Of a stretch of 14,202 bases of DNA, positions 7,326-14,202 are shown one piece after another. Under the pieces are notes generated by a model. That model saw only the letters and a list, made by a program, of their open reading frames with translations. It searched no databases and was not told the origin of the DNA. A program made the position numbers and the translations under genes. The number at the start of each line of letters is the position of its first letter. Position 1 is the stretch's first letter. The DNA comes from Campylobacteraceae bacterium. GTDB taxonomy: Bacteria; Campylobacterota; Campylobacteria; Campylobacterales; Sulfurospirillaceae. Where the stretch lies: the NCBI GenBank assembly GCA_027040375.1, contig JALUMJ010000027.1, positions 1 through 14,202 on the forward strand, given 5' to 3'.

Positions 7326-7871
7326 TTACCTACAGTGTAGTTTATATACAAGTGTTGGGCTTTTGAAATATGATGGAAATCTCATAGATGCACTAAAATT
7401 TCTTAGTTCATCAACTTTTAGATTTCTTGCAATTAAAAAATCTTTTACAATTGTTGATTTTTTTACATCTCCCTTTGCCTTATCTAAAAATTCTATTCCT
7501 GTTGTTGGCTTATAAACAGTAGAACCAGATAAGCTTCCAGATGTTACAGCATTATTGACAAGTTTAACATGTAAAAAGCATTTTGAGATACCAAATTTAC
7601 CGATATTTCTCACCCTTCCAGTTATCACAAATGATTCACTGATAAGAACTCTTGCTTGTGACATATCTTCTAATCTAGCTTTTTTTGTGTATTTATCTAA
7701 GACAAACATAGAAAACACAGCGAGCATAGAAATGACTAAAAAATTTGAAAATATCATAGCTATTAAAACTTTTTTTCTTGTTTCTTTAAATGATAAAATA
7801 AGTAGTAATATAAATATTACAAAGAAGATTGCCAAAGTAATTATGTGAAATATAGTAAAGTAAGAAATCAT
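7326..7871 (-). CDS. DUF2393-type membrane protein, copy A
   Basis: A 181-residue protein of unknown function. Two membrane segments lie close together near the N-terminus (about 5-27 and 34-57), followed by a soluble, probably extracytoplasmic domain of about 120 residues rich in beta strands (for example VITGRVRNI at 82-90, then CFLHVKLVN at 98-106). The layout matches my memory of DUF2393 proteins of Campylobacter and Helicobacter. It has exactly two cysteines, C98 and C180; the second is the penultimate residue. It lies 12 bases after a gene of the same plan with its own AAAGGA ribosome site (7879-7884 on the plus strand). It ends the minus-strand operon. The family name is from memory and moderately sure; the architecture is seen. 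Confidence 0.75.
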   Translation of the reverse strand: MISYFTIFHIITLAIFFVIFILLLILSFKETRKKVLIAMIFSNFLVISMLAVFSMFVLDKYTKKARLEDMSQARVLISESFVITGRVRNIGKFGISKCFLHVKLVNNAVTSGSLSGSTVYKPTTGIEFLDKAKGDVKKSTIVKDFLIARNLKVDELRNFSASMRFPSYFKSPTLVYKLHCR

Positions 7872-7883
7872 TTTATTGTCCTT

Positions 7884-8411
7884 TTAATAGCATTGTGCTT
7901 CTACGGATATATTTATATCATATTTGGTTGTAAAATTATCTAAAACCAATCTTTTGCTTATAGAAGCATTTGGTGCTATTGGCTCTTTTACTAAAATCGT
8001 CCTAAATGCTATCGGTTTTAGTTGATTTAGAAATAACCTTATCTTCGATGGCGATTTCTTATAGATTGTAGTTTTAGTTTCGCACAATTTAAAAGGTTTT
8101 TTTGATTTATTTTTGATATTATAATCAATGATGAGAGTATTTGAAAAGTTAAGTTTTTGAAACTTTATATTATCTACTTTGACTGCTCTAATCGTTTTTC
8201 CTAAATAGTATTTTATTAAAAAAGGACCAGTAAATAGCAAAATCATAGAAAATAAAATCAAAAACATTGATAGTTTTGTGGATTTTCTTATTATTATAAC
8301 TGCTAAAATAAGTAGCACAAAAAAAGTAATAAGCAACCATGCAAAGGCCATGTAGTCATATAAACCAAGGTTGTGAATATATGTCAAAATCGAAAGTTTT
8401 AGACTATGCAT
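7884..8411 (-). CDS. DUF2393-type membrane protein, copy B
   Basis: A 175-residue protein of unknown function with the same plan as its downstream neighbour: two adjacent membrane segments (about 20-42 and 46-67) and a C-terminal beta-rich domain containing NTLIIDYNIKNKSKKPFKLC (91-110). It also has exactly two cysteines, C110 and the penultimate C174, at positions matching those of copy A. Apart from this, identity between the two is low by eye, so the duplication would be old. The start ATG overlaps the hisIE stop by 8 bases and has only a weak ribosome site, which suggests coupling to hisIE. The family call is from memory. Confidence 0.75.
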   Translation of the reverse strand: MHSLKLSILTYIHNLGLYDYMAFAWLLITFFVLLILAVIIIRKSTKLSMFLILFSMILLFTGPFLIKYYLGKTIRAVKVDNIKFQKLNFSNTLIIDYNIKNKSKKPFKLCETKTTIYKKSPSKIRLFLNQLKPIAFRTILVKEPIAPNASISKRLVLDNFTTKYDINISVEAQCY

Positions 8412-9087
8412 CTTTTCTGCTATTTTTCTCCTCTATCCCGCTTAGTCCAAATCTTCTTTGAAGTTCTTGCTTAACTAAATCTGGATTGATATTTTTATAG
8501 CCAAGTGCTACGAGTGAATGAAACATGAGGTCAGCTGCTTCATATATTATCTCTTTTTCATCATTATCTTTTATGGCAAAACAAAATTCCCCTGCTTCTT
8601 CAACCACTTTTTTCAGTATTGAATTTTCACCTTTTTTAAATAGTGAAGCCACATAAGATTTTTTTGGATCAGCATTCTTTCGTTCACAAATAGTGTGATA
8701 TAGTGTATCGCTTAAGCTATAGCTATCAATTTGTTCTTCAATCGGAGGCAAATCTCTGTCTATATCTATGCGATTAAAAAAGCAGGACATTCTTCCAGTG
8801 TGACAAGCGACACCTTTTTGTTTTATTTTAAGTAAAAGTGTATCGCTATCACAATCTAAATACATCTCTTTGACTTCTTGAGTGTGACCACTTTGCTCAC
8901 CTTTTTTCCATAGTTTTTTTCTACTTCTTGAAAAATAGTGAGCAAATTTTGTTTTTAGAGTTAAATCAAAGGCTTCTTTATTGGTATAAGCTAACATAAG
9001 TATTTCTCCGCTTTCAAAATCTTGCGCGATAACTGGAATCATAGGGTTCTTATCCCAATCGATGCTATTTTCTAACTTTATACCCAT
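8404..9087 (-). CDS. hisIE: Bifunctional HisI/HisE (PR-AMP cyclohydrolase / PR-ATP pyrophosphatase)
   Basis: It catalyses the second and third steps of histidine synthesis in one 227-residue chain. The HisI domain (1 to about 115) has WKKGEQSGHTQ (60-70), the metal site DCDSD (78-82) and the cysteines C95 and C102 of the GVACHTGRMSCF stretch. The HisE domain (about 125-215) has ERKNADP (135-141) and the acidic motifs EEAGE (163-167) and EAADL (183-187) that bind metal. Both active sites look complete. The ribosome site AAAGG (9095-9099 on the plus strand) overlaps the SPFH gene stop. No other his gene is in the window, so the histidine genes are probably scattered. Confidence 0.96.
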   Translation of the reverse strand: MGIKLENSIDWDKNPMIPVIAQDFESGEILMLAYTNKEAFDLTLKTKFAHYFSRSRKKLWKKGEQSGHTQEVKEMYLDCDSDTLLLKIKQKGVACHTGRMSCFFNRIDIDRDLPPIEEQIDSYSLSDTLYHTICERKNADPKKSYVASLFKKGENSILKKVVEEAGEFCFAIKDNDEKEIIYEAADLMFHSLVALGYKNINPDLVKQELQRRFGLSGIEEKNSRKDA

Positions 9088-9097
9088 TAAATTACCT

Positions 9098-10183
9098 TTA
9101 TTTTCTAACGCTAGTCATCTGTCTAGCATCTTTTGTATCTACCCAAATATTTGGAACAGCGCCACCAGGTGTTAAGAAGATTTTAGCATCTTTGTTAACA
9201 GCAAGTGCGTCATTAAATTTACCTTGAACCTCTATTTGTCGAAGTTTTAAAAGATTTGAAGTGATGCTTTTAGAAATCTCAATATTTGCATAAGAATTTG
9301 CATCAGCTTCTATCTTGATGGCATTTGCTTGACCTTGTGCTTTAATCTTCCTTGCATTTGCATCACCAGTGGCAAGTGCCGCTTTTTTCTTAGCTTGTTG
9401 ATTTGCTTGTTCGACTTGGTATCTTGTTTTCTGGACTTGTTGTTTTGCTACTTGAACCATCTCTATCTGATCTCTAATCTTTTGAGGAAGTATGATATTT
9501 CTTAGCTGAACTGTCAATAATTTAACTGGATGACCAGGTTGAGCATTTATATTTTTTCTAATCTGCTGATCAATTTTTGCTGCTATTGCATTTCTTTGTA
9601 CTGGTAATTCTTCTGCTGGATATTGACCTACAACATTTCTAGCAACATCTCTTACTACTGGGTTTATGATTTTATTTTCCCATGCCATTCCCCAAGTAGC
9701 TATCGTTTGAGGTGCAGAAGATGGCTCTAATTTGTACTGAACTGTTAAGTCGATAGAAACAGGAAGCCCTCTTGAATCTAGGACAGATATGGCATTTTTA
9801 TTTTTTATCCCTGAGCCTCTTTGGGTTCGTTCTTGATCTGCTCCAGATGTATAATTCATCACTCTAACTTTTGTGTCAACTATAAATATAGTTTGGATAA
9901 AAGGCAAAAACAGATGAAATCCAGGATTCATAGGAGTTGGGTCAAATTTACCAGCAGTTGCCTTTATGCCCATTTCACCTGAGTTTATGATGATAAATGG
10001 CTTAGCTATAACCAAAACTACTATAACGGCAATCAAGACATATAAAAACCCCGCTTTTTTACCAAGGTTTTTTAAAAACTCTGGTGGCTCCATGTTTGGC
10101 ATGGAATTATTGTTTCCGCCACCACTATTTCCTCCACCGCTTCCGCTCTTCTTTTTAAAATAATCATTCAAATCAACTGGCAT
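9098..10183 (-). CDS. SPFH/band-7 (prohibitin-like) membrane protein
   Basis: A 361-residue membrane scaffold protein of the stomatin-prohibitin-flotillin-HflK/C superfamily. Such proteins form oligomeric rings or microdomains and often modulate membrane proteases. The order is: a glycine/asparagine-rich flexible stretch (13-27), a membrane segment (about 43-65), the SPFH domain (about 67-245, with GEMGI at 69-73, PGFH at 87-90 and a conserved VQYKL at 148-152), and an Ala/Gln/Lys-rich coiled-coil region (about 240-300). The N-terminus should be cytoplasmic. It resembles the prohibitin-like protein beside ilvE in C. jejuni (Cj0268c, from memory), reported to affect adhesion and invasion there. 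The ribosome site is AAAGGA, and the gap from ilvE is about 41 bases. Family is sure; function here is not. Confidence 0.9.
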   Translation of the reverse strand: MPVDLNDYFKKKSGSGGGNSGGGNNNSMPNMEPPEFLKNLGKKAGFLYVLIAVIVVLVIAKPFIIINSGEMGIKATAGKFDPTPMNPGFHLFLPFIQTIFIVDTKVRVMNYTSGADQERTQRGSGIKNKNAISVLDSRGLPVSIDLTVQYKLEPSSAPQTIATWGMAWENKIINPVVRDVARNVVGQYPAEELPVQRNAIAAKIDQQIRKNINAQPGHPVKLLTVQLRNIILPQKIRDQIEMVQVAKQQVQKTRYQVEQANQQAKKKAALATGDANARKIKAQGQANAIKIEADANSYANIEISKSITSNLLKLRQIEVQGKFNDALAVNKDAKIFLTPGGAVPNIWVDTKDARQMTSVRK

Positions 10184-10224
10184 CTTTTTTCCTTTAAAAT
10201 TTCATTGTATTCTACACTAACTCT

Positions 10225-11139
10225 CTAAATGAAAGTTAACAAATCTCTATATTTTTTATTTCTCCCATAAACAACATCAAAATATGCATCTTGCAATTGC
10301 TTAGTAATCGAACCTCGTTTTCCATCACCAATCATATAATTATCCACATCTTTTATAGGAGTTACTTCAGCCGCAGTTCCAGTAAAAAATGCCTCATCGG
10401 CAATATAGACTTCATCTCTCGTGATTCTTCTTCTCTCCACTGGAATTCCAGCATCTTTTGCCAACATGATGACACTGTTTTGTGTGATACTCTCGAGTGA
10501 AGTGTCATTTGGAGGTGATATCAAAACACCATCTCGAACGATAAAAAAGCACTCGCCACTTCCTTCAGCAACAAAGCCATCTTCATCTAATAAAAGAGCC
10601 TCTTCATATCCAGCATCCATCGCTTCATATTTTGCTAATTGTGAATTTAGATAGTTTGCAGCTGCTTTTGCTTTACCCATGGTAGAGCTAACAGGGTTTC
10701 TTGTAAAAGATGAAATTTTGACTCTGATGCCATTTTTTAGCCCTTCATCCCCAAGATAACTACCCCATTCCCATGCGGCTATCGCAGTTTTTACAGGAGC
10801 ATTTACATGATATAGTCCCATAATCCCATAACCTAAATATATAAGAGGTCTAAGATAGACATTTGATTTGAAATCATTTACGCGAAGAAGTTCAAGTTGT
10901 GCATTTTCTAGCTCCTCTACTGTATAAGAGGGCTTAATTCTCGTGATTTTTGCTGAGTTTAAAAGTCTTTTTGTATGATCCCTGAGTCTATATATCGCTA
11001 AACCATCTTCTGTCATATATGCTCTTGTTCCCTCAAAAACGCCATTGCCATAGTGAAGAGTGTGAGTCAAAATGTGAACATTTGCCTCATCCCAAGGAGT
11101 TAATTTGCCATCCATCCAAATAAATTTTGCTTTTTCCAT
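10225..11139 (-). CDS. ilvE: Branched-chain amino acid aminotransferase
   Basis: It transfers the amino group in the last step of Val, Leu and Ile synthesis. This is a fold-type IV PLP enzyme of 304 residues, full length. The opening IWMDGKLTPWDEANVHILTH (7-26), HYGNGVFEG (29-37) and RLRDHTKRL (51-59) are typical. The PLP lysine is most likely K158 in AKAAANYLNS (157-166); many relatives have GGNY here, this one has AANY. EGSGECFF (192-199), the ITQNS region (218-222) and FTGTAAEVTP (252-261) complete the cofactor site. It is the first gene of the minus-strand run leading to the SPFH protein, hisIE and the DUF2393-type pair, and its promoter must lie in the 76-base gap shared with the aldehyde dehydrogenase. 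Confidence 0.96.
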   Translation of the reverse strand: MEKAKFIWMDGKLTPWDEANVHILTHTLHYGNGVFEGTRAYMTEDGLAIYRLRDHTKRLLNSAKITRIKPSYTVEELENAQLELLRVNDFKSNVYLRPLIYLGYGIMGLYHVNAPVKTAIAAWEWGSYLGDEGLKNGIRVKISSFTRNPVSSTMGKAKAAANYLNSQLAKYEAMDAGYEEALLLDEDGFVAEGSGECFFIVRDGVLISPPNDTSLESITQNSVIMLAKDAGIPVERRRITRDEVYIADEAFFTGTAAEVTPIKDVDNYMIGDGKRGSITKQLQDAYFDVVYGRNKKYRDLLTFI

Positions 11140-11215
11140 CTTTTTTCAACCTATTAATATTAAAATAGCTATAATAATACCAAAGTTTATATTAAATACT
11201 GTTTTAGGAGCTGAC
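11140..11215. promoter_or_regulatory. Divergent promoter region between ilvE and aldehyde dehydrogenase
   Basis: This 76-base AT-rich gap must drive both divergent genes. On the plus strand TATAAT (11170-11175) lies 40 bases before the ATG at 11216, with ribosome site AGGAG at 11206-11210. On the minus strand the overlapping TATTAT (complement of 11171-11176) lies about 32 bases before the ilvE ATG. Overlapping -10 boxes would make the two promoters compete, if both are used. No clear -35 boxes are visible. Confidence 0.5.
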
Positions 11216-12637
11216 ATGAACAGAGCAAAGATATTTTTAGGAAGTGAAGAGAAGGAAACTCAAAATGCTATAGAGGTAAAAAATCCTTTTAATGCAAATG
11301 TTGTTTCTACTTATCCTGTATGCACCACCAGCGATGTTGAGATGGCATATCTAAAAGCCAAAAGCGCATCAAAAGAGACAAAAAAATCCCCTCTGCACCA
11401 AAGAGTTGCTTGGTTAGAAGATGTGGCAGATAAACTAGAAGAGCAGAGTGAAAAATTTGCAAAGATTATCTGTGATGAGGTTGGAAAACCGATGCTTTTT
11501 GCCAGAGGTGAAGTGACCAGATGTATAGAGACCATAAGACTCTCAGCCCATACAATGGTAACTATATCGGGAGAGAGTTTTGATACAACTGCCATGCCTA
11601 GTGGCAAAAAAACTTTGGCATTTTTCAAAAGAGTTCCTGTGGGGGTTGCACTTGCCATCACTCCATTTAATTTTCCACTAAATCTTGTAGCGCACAAGAT
11701 AGCCCCAGCACTTGTGAGCGGAAATGCAGTCGTATTGAAGCCTAGTTCCGCCGCACCACTTTGTGCATATTCACTCGCTAAACTCTTTATCGAGAGTTCT
11801 TATGCCTTAAAAGATGCGCTTAGTATTGTCTATAGTGGTGAGGGCGTAAATGATGCTTTGGTAACAAGCCAAATTCCAAGAGTTATCAGCTTCACAGGAA
11901 GTGTTCCAGTGGGAAAACTAATCACAAAAAGAGCTGGCATAAAAAAGATAGCTTTGGAGCTTGGTGGAAATGCTGCTACATTTATAGACAAGTCTGCTAA
12001 CTTAAAAGATGCCGCTAAAAAGTGTGCTATTGGAGCTTTTGTCAACTCTGGGCAAGTTTGTATATCGCTACAAAGAATCTATGTACATGTAGATGTTTAT
12101 GATGAATTTTCAAAACTTTTGGCTGTTGAAACAAGCAAGCTTACCGTTGGAAATCCTTATGATGATAAAACTTTTATAGGTCCTATGATAGATGAGGATG
12201 CGATAGATAAAGCAAAGATTTGGATAGCAAATGCAAAACAAGAGGGTGCAAAAATTTTACTTGGCGGAGGTAATCAAGATTTGGTGATGGAGCCAACTAT
12301 TATGGTGGATGTCAAAGAAGAGATGAATATAGTCTGCCAAGAAGTTTTTGCTCCTATCGTCTCTTTGATAGCAAAGCAGAATTATGAAGAGGCAAAAAAA
12401 TCCATGAATGATTCAGAGTTTGGATTGCAGTATTCTGTTTTTACTAATGATTTAGCTATGGTAACAGATGCGATAGATGAATTAGAAGCAGGAGGTGTCG
12501 TGATAAATGATATACCGACTCTTCGTTTTGATATACAGCCATATGGTGGTTTTAAGCATAGTGGTATAGGCAAAGAGGGGCCAAAATTTGCCATAGAAGA
12601 TGACTATACCGAGGTGAAGTCAATCGTGATTTGTTAG
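11216..12637 (+). CDS. NAD(P)-dependent aldehyde dehydrogenase (lactaldehyde/GAPN-like)
   Basis: It oxidises an aldehyde to its acid with NAD(P)+. The protein has 473 residues from the ATG at 11216. Earlier in-frame starts reach back into ilvE and give a non-conserved extension, whereas AGGAG sits 5 bases before 11216. Catalytic residues are all present: N152 in TPFNFP (149-154), E248 in LELGGN (247-252) and C282 in SGQVC (278-282). The cofactor motif FTGS is at 226-229 and the C-terminal PYGGFKHSG at 442-450. The pattern (HKIAPAL, AGIKKIALELGG, GGVVIND) is close to my memory of the lactaldehyde dehydrogenase/non-phosphorylating GAPDH branch, such as M. jannaschii MJ1411. The substrate is not settled, and neighbours do not help. 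Confidence 0.92.
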   Translation: MNRAKIFLGSEEKETQNAIEVKNPFNANVVSTYPVCTTSDVEMAYLKAKSASKETKKSPLHQRVAWLEDVADKLEEQSEKFAKIICDEVGKPMLFARGEVTRCIETIRLSAHTMVTISGESFDTTAMPSGKKTLAFFKRVPVGVALAITPFNFPLNLVAHKIAPALVSGNAVVLKPSSAAPLCAYSLAKLFIESSYALKDALSIVYSGEGVNDALVTSQIPRVISFTGSVPVGKLITKRAGIKKIALELGGNAATFIDKSANLKDAAKKCAIGAFVNSGQVCISLQRIYVHVDVYDEFSKLLAVETSKLTVGNPYDDKTFIGPMIDEDAIDKAKIWIANAKQEGAKILLGGGNQDLVMEPTIMVDVKEEMNIVCQEVFAPIVSLIAKQNYEEAKKSMNDSEFGLQYSVFTNDLAMVTDAIDELEAGGVVINDIPTLRFDIQPYGGFKHSGIGKEGPKFAIEDDYTEVKSIVIC

Positions 12638-12663
12638 AAGGTTTGTTAAACAAACCTTCTAAC
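12633..12663. terminator. 31-base perfect palindrome between convergent genes (likely bidirectional terminator)
   Basis: Two 15-base arms, GTTAGAAGGTTTGTT (12633-12647) and its exact complement (12649-12663), flank a single A. The palindrome contains the stop codon of the aldehyde dehydrogenase (12635-12637) and the stop codon of trxC (complement of 12646-12648). The plus-strand exit is T-rich (ATAATTTT), the minus-strand exit is not, so termination may be better for the aldehyde dehydrogenase transcript. Confidence 0.75.
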
Positions 12664-13068
12664 ATAATTTTCCAATGATGTTGGATCCATAGCACCAGAT
12701 ATTCTATCAACTTCTTCTCCATTTTTAAAGACAACCAAAGTTGGGATACTTCTTATCTTAAACCTACTTCCCAAAAACTGTTCATTTTCAGTATTTACTT
12801 TAGCAAAAAGCGCTTTTAACGGAAATCCGATAGCAGTATCTGCAAATACAGGAGCCATCATCTTGCAAGGTCCGCACCATGGCGCCCAAAAGTCAACGAT
12901 GACTGGTATATCAGAATTTTCTAGGATTCTATCTATGTTTGAGCTAGTCAATTCTATAGGTTTAGCTTCTAAGAGTGAGTTTTTACACTTGCCGCAATTT
13001 GCTTTTTTATAATCATCTTTTTTAGGCACATTGTTAATGGCTTGGCAGTGAGGACAAATAACTTTCAT
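12646..13068 (-). CDS. trxC: Thioredoxin 2 with N-terminal zinc ribbon
   Basis: A second cytoplasmic thioredoxin of 140 residues, matching E. coli TrxC in length and plan. The N-terminal zinc ribbon uses C5, C8, C25 and C28 (CPHC and CGKC). The thioredoxin domain (about 38-140) has WCGPC at 64-68 and cis-proline P109 in IRSIPT. In E. coli TrxC is linked to oxidative stress response; that role is not shown here. It has a very strong ribosome site AGGAGGT (13074-13080, complement) and its own promoter. It converges on the aldehyde dehydrogenase with its stop inside the shared palindrome, and is divergent from the response regulator. Confidence 0.96.
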   Translation of the reverse strand: MKVICPHCQAINNVPKKDDYKKANCGKCKNSLLEAKPIELTSSNIDRILENSDIPVIVDFWAPWCGPCKMMAPVFADTAIGFPLKALFAKVNTENEQFLGSRFKIRSIPTLVVFKNGEEVDRISGAMDPTSLENYVRRFV

Positions 13069-13093
13069 CTTATACCTCCTAAATTTTTCTTTA

Positions 13094-13099
13094 ATTATA
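13094..13099 (-). promoter_or_regulatory. Candidate -10 box of trxC
   Basis: On the minus strand TGGTATAATT gives a consensus TATAAT 25 bases before the trxC start, with AGGAGGT between. The -35 position shows no TTGACA-like hexamer. Confidence 0.6.
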
Positions 13100-13162
13100 C
13101 CACTTTTTTGATTATTTTTGAGTTGGTATTTACCCTTAACGATAAGCTAATACATCTTTTTA

Positions 13163-13168
13163 TATAAT
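13163..13168 (+). promoter_or_regulatory. -10 box five bases before a start codon (leaderless mRNA candidate)
   Basis: A consensus TATAAT ends only 5 bases before the ATG at 13174. A transcript starting 6-8 bases after the box would begin at or within the start codon, and no ribosome site is visible between 13141 and 13173. Translation of a leaderless mRNA is the simplest reading. Confidence 0.5.
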
Positions 13169-13173
13169 AACGA

Positions 13174-13827
13174 ATGTCAAAAATATTACTATTAGAAGAC
13201 GATGATGTCTTATCCGAAACACTTATAGAATTGTTAGAGAGTGAGAGTTTTGAAGTCTTACATGTAAGCGATGGAGAGAGGGCACTTGACGCTACATTTA
13301 TCAAAAAATTTGATTTGCTTTTACTAGATGTAAATGTTCCGTTTTTAAATGGATTTGAACTCCTAAAAAGCCTAAGAGAGAGTGGAGATATGACACCTGC
13401 TATCTTCATCACAGCTCTTAGCGATGTCGCATCTTTATCTCAGGGTTTTGAGGTTGGAGCTGATGATTATATAAAAAAACCATTTGATTTTGATGAGCTT
13501 TTGATACGCATAAGAGCGCTCTTAAAGAAGCAATATCACACTTATGCAAATGAAATTGAAGTAGGCAGTTTTCATTTTGTCATAGAAAAAGATGAACTTT
13601 ACAGTGGGGTGGACTTCATCGCTTTACCTCCATATGAGCTGCATATTGCAAGACTTTTATTTCAAAATCTAAATAAAACTCTCTCAAAAGAGAGGTTACT
13701 AGATGAATTAGGTGAGGGCAAAGAGATGAGTGAGGGAGCTTTGAGAGTGCATATAAATCGCCTTAGAAAAGTTGGACTGCCGATTTGCACTATAAAAGGC
13801 ATAGGATATCGTCTTGAAGATTCATGA
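13174..13827 (+). CDS. OmpR-family response regulator
   Basis: A two-component DNA-binding regulator of 217 residues. The receiver domain (1 to about 120) has acidic residues D9 and D10 (with E8), phospho-acceptor D52 in LLLDVNVP, T80 and K102 in IKKPFDF. The DNA-binding winged helix (about 125-215) contains YELHIARLLF (154-163) and ends with LRVHINRLRKVG (190-201) and IKGIGYRLE (207-215). All phosphorylation residues are present. The start lacks a ribosome site, but the protein begins exactly as receivers do (MSKILLLEDDD). It is followed by a sensor kinase overlapping by 14 bases, presumably its partner. Neither the signal nor the target genes can be told; trxC, which is divergent, is an obvious candidate target. 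Confidence 0.93.
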   Translation: MSKILLLEDDDVLSETLIELLESESFEVLHVSDGERALDATFIKKFDLLLLDVNVPFLNGFELLKSLRESGDMTPAIFITALSDVASLSQGFEVGADDYIKKPFDFDELLIRIRALLKKQYHTYANEIEVGSFHFVIEKDELYSGVDFIALPPYELHIARLLFQNLNKTLSKERLLDELGEGKEMSEGALRVHINRLRKVGLPICTIKGIGYRLEDS

Positions 13828-14202
13828 AAAAAGAGCTTTTTTAAAGTTTTTTCTTATCTATTTTTTAAGTGTCGCAGTTTTGATACTAGCTGTAGGACTC
13901 TTTTATTTTATGCAAATGAAGAGCCAATACCTAAAAAACGAAGAATTTTCCGTGATAAAATACGCAAGAGATATAAAGATGGGAAATGATTTAAGTGAGT
14001 ACAGCAAAGAGTATAGATATCTCACTCCCGATAGAGTTTTTAACCATTTTGATATAAAAAATTTCAAAAAAATAGACCATGAATTTGTAAAATATATACC
14101 TAGAAATAGGCAGGGTAGAGTTTTTGAGGTATTTAAATCCACAAAAAATTATGAAGATAAGATATTTGATTTGAGGTTAAAGATAGCATTCGCACAGATG
14201 AT
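13814..14202 (+). CDS. Sensor histidine kinase, N-terminal part (cut by window end)
   Basis: The frame opens with TTG at 13814, with AGGAT (13803-13807) 6 bases before it, and stays open to the end of the window, 129 codons. It overlaps the response regulator by 14 bases. The protein begins MKIHEKRAFLKFF, then has one membrane segment (about 10-33) and a charged, probably periplasmic sensor region (34 onward, with many Lys, Tyr and Asp). No HAMP, phospho-acceptor or ATPase domain is reached. The kinase call rests on position after an OmpR-type regulator and on the topology. The ATG at 13824 is not usable because its frame stops after six codons. Confidence 0.72.
   Translation, partial: MKIHEKRAFLKFFLIYFLSVAVLILAVGLFYFMQMKSQYLKNEEFSVIKYARDIKMGNDLSEYSKEYRYLTPDRVFNHFDIKNFKKIDHEFVKYIPRNRQGRVFEVFKSTKNYEDKIFDLRLKIAFAQM

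Noticed and set aside
7316..7328. TAAAG-CAC-CTTTA hairpin as terminator between purF and the DUF2393-type gene
   Set aside because: The stem is only 5 bp, A/T-rich and lacks a T run; too weak to call.
7555..7848. Plus-strand 97-residue frame opposite DUF2393-type copy A
   Set aside because: It is antisense to a gene with membrane segments and a ribosome site, and has no recognisable motif of its own.
11105..11215. N-terminal extension of the aldehyde dehydrogenase from 11105
   Set aside because: It would overlap the 5' end of ilvE, cover the promoter region and add non-conserved residues; 11216 has a proper ribosome site.
13824..13844. ATG overlapping the response regulator stop as the kinase start
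   Set aside because: That frame stops after six codons; the TTG frame at 13814 gives a membrane protein open to the window end.

Overview
The window is AT-rich (about one third G+C by eye), with tightly packed genes, TTG starts and short overlaps. The gene content points to a member of the Campylobacterota (the former Epsilonproteobacteria), perhaps a free-living Sulfurimonas-like relative. The main pointers are an SPFH/band-7 membrane protein directly behind ilvE (the order I recall from Campylobacter jejuni), two tandem DUF2393-type membrane proteins, and an AlaC-like aminotransferase leading into hom. The genus is an inference; no rRNA or other marker gene is present.

Layout. (1) 1-3175, plus strand: the end of an unrecognised gene, then an AlaC-type aminotransferase, homoserine dehydrogenase (hom) and a YraN-family nuclease-like protein. 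These are joined by a ribosome site inside the upstream gene, a 1-base overlap and a 1-base gap. (2) 3176-7313, plus strand: a promoter and thioredoxin (trxA), a small membrane-anchored protein that looks like a thioredoxin fold without cysteines, an imperfect tandem repeat, then thioredoxin reductase (trxB), dapB and purF with 9-10 base gaps. (3) 7326-11139, minus strand, one likely operon read from right to left: ilvE, the SPFH protein, hisIE and two DUF2393-type proteins. (4) 11216-12637, plus strand: an aldehyde dehydrogenase, divergent from ilvE. (5) 12646-13068, minus strand: a zinc-ribbon thioredoxin (trxC), convergent with the aldehyde dehydrogenase; a perfect 31-base palindrome covers both stop codons. 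(6) 13174-14202, plus strand: an OmpR-family response regulator that may be translated from a leaderless mRNA, overlapping the start of a sensor kinase cut by the window end.

How the genes fit together. Much of the content is housekeeping biosynthesis: alanine/aspartate-type transamination, the threonine/methionine branch (hom), lysine and cell wall (dapB), branched-chain amino acids (ilvE), histidine (hisIE) and purines (purF). A thiol-redox set is interleaved: trxA, trxB and trxC, plus the cysteine-less thioredoxin-like protein between trxA and trxB. The two DUF2393-type proteins each carry exactly two cysteines at matching places in a predicted extracytoplasmic domain.

The least explained parts are the trxA-trxB interval and the DUF2393 pair. 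The interval holds a possible leader peptide with a hairpin, the cysteine-less protein, and a duplicated leader whose last hairpin abuts the trxB ribosome site. I see no CRISPR array, phage, insertion sequence or defence system. No stretch longer than about 160 bases lacks a gene.
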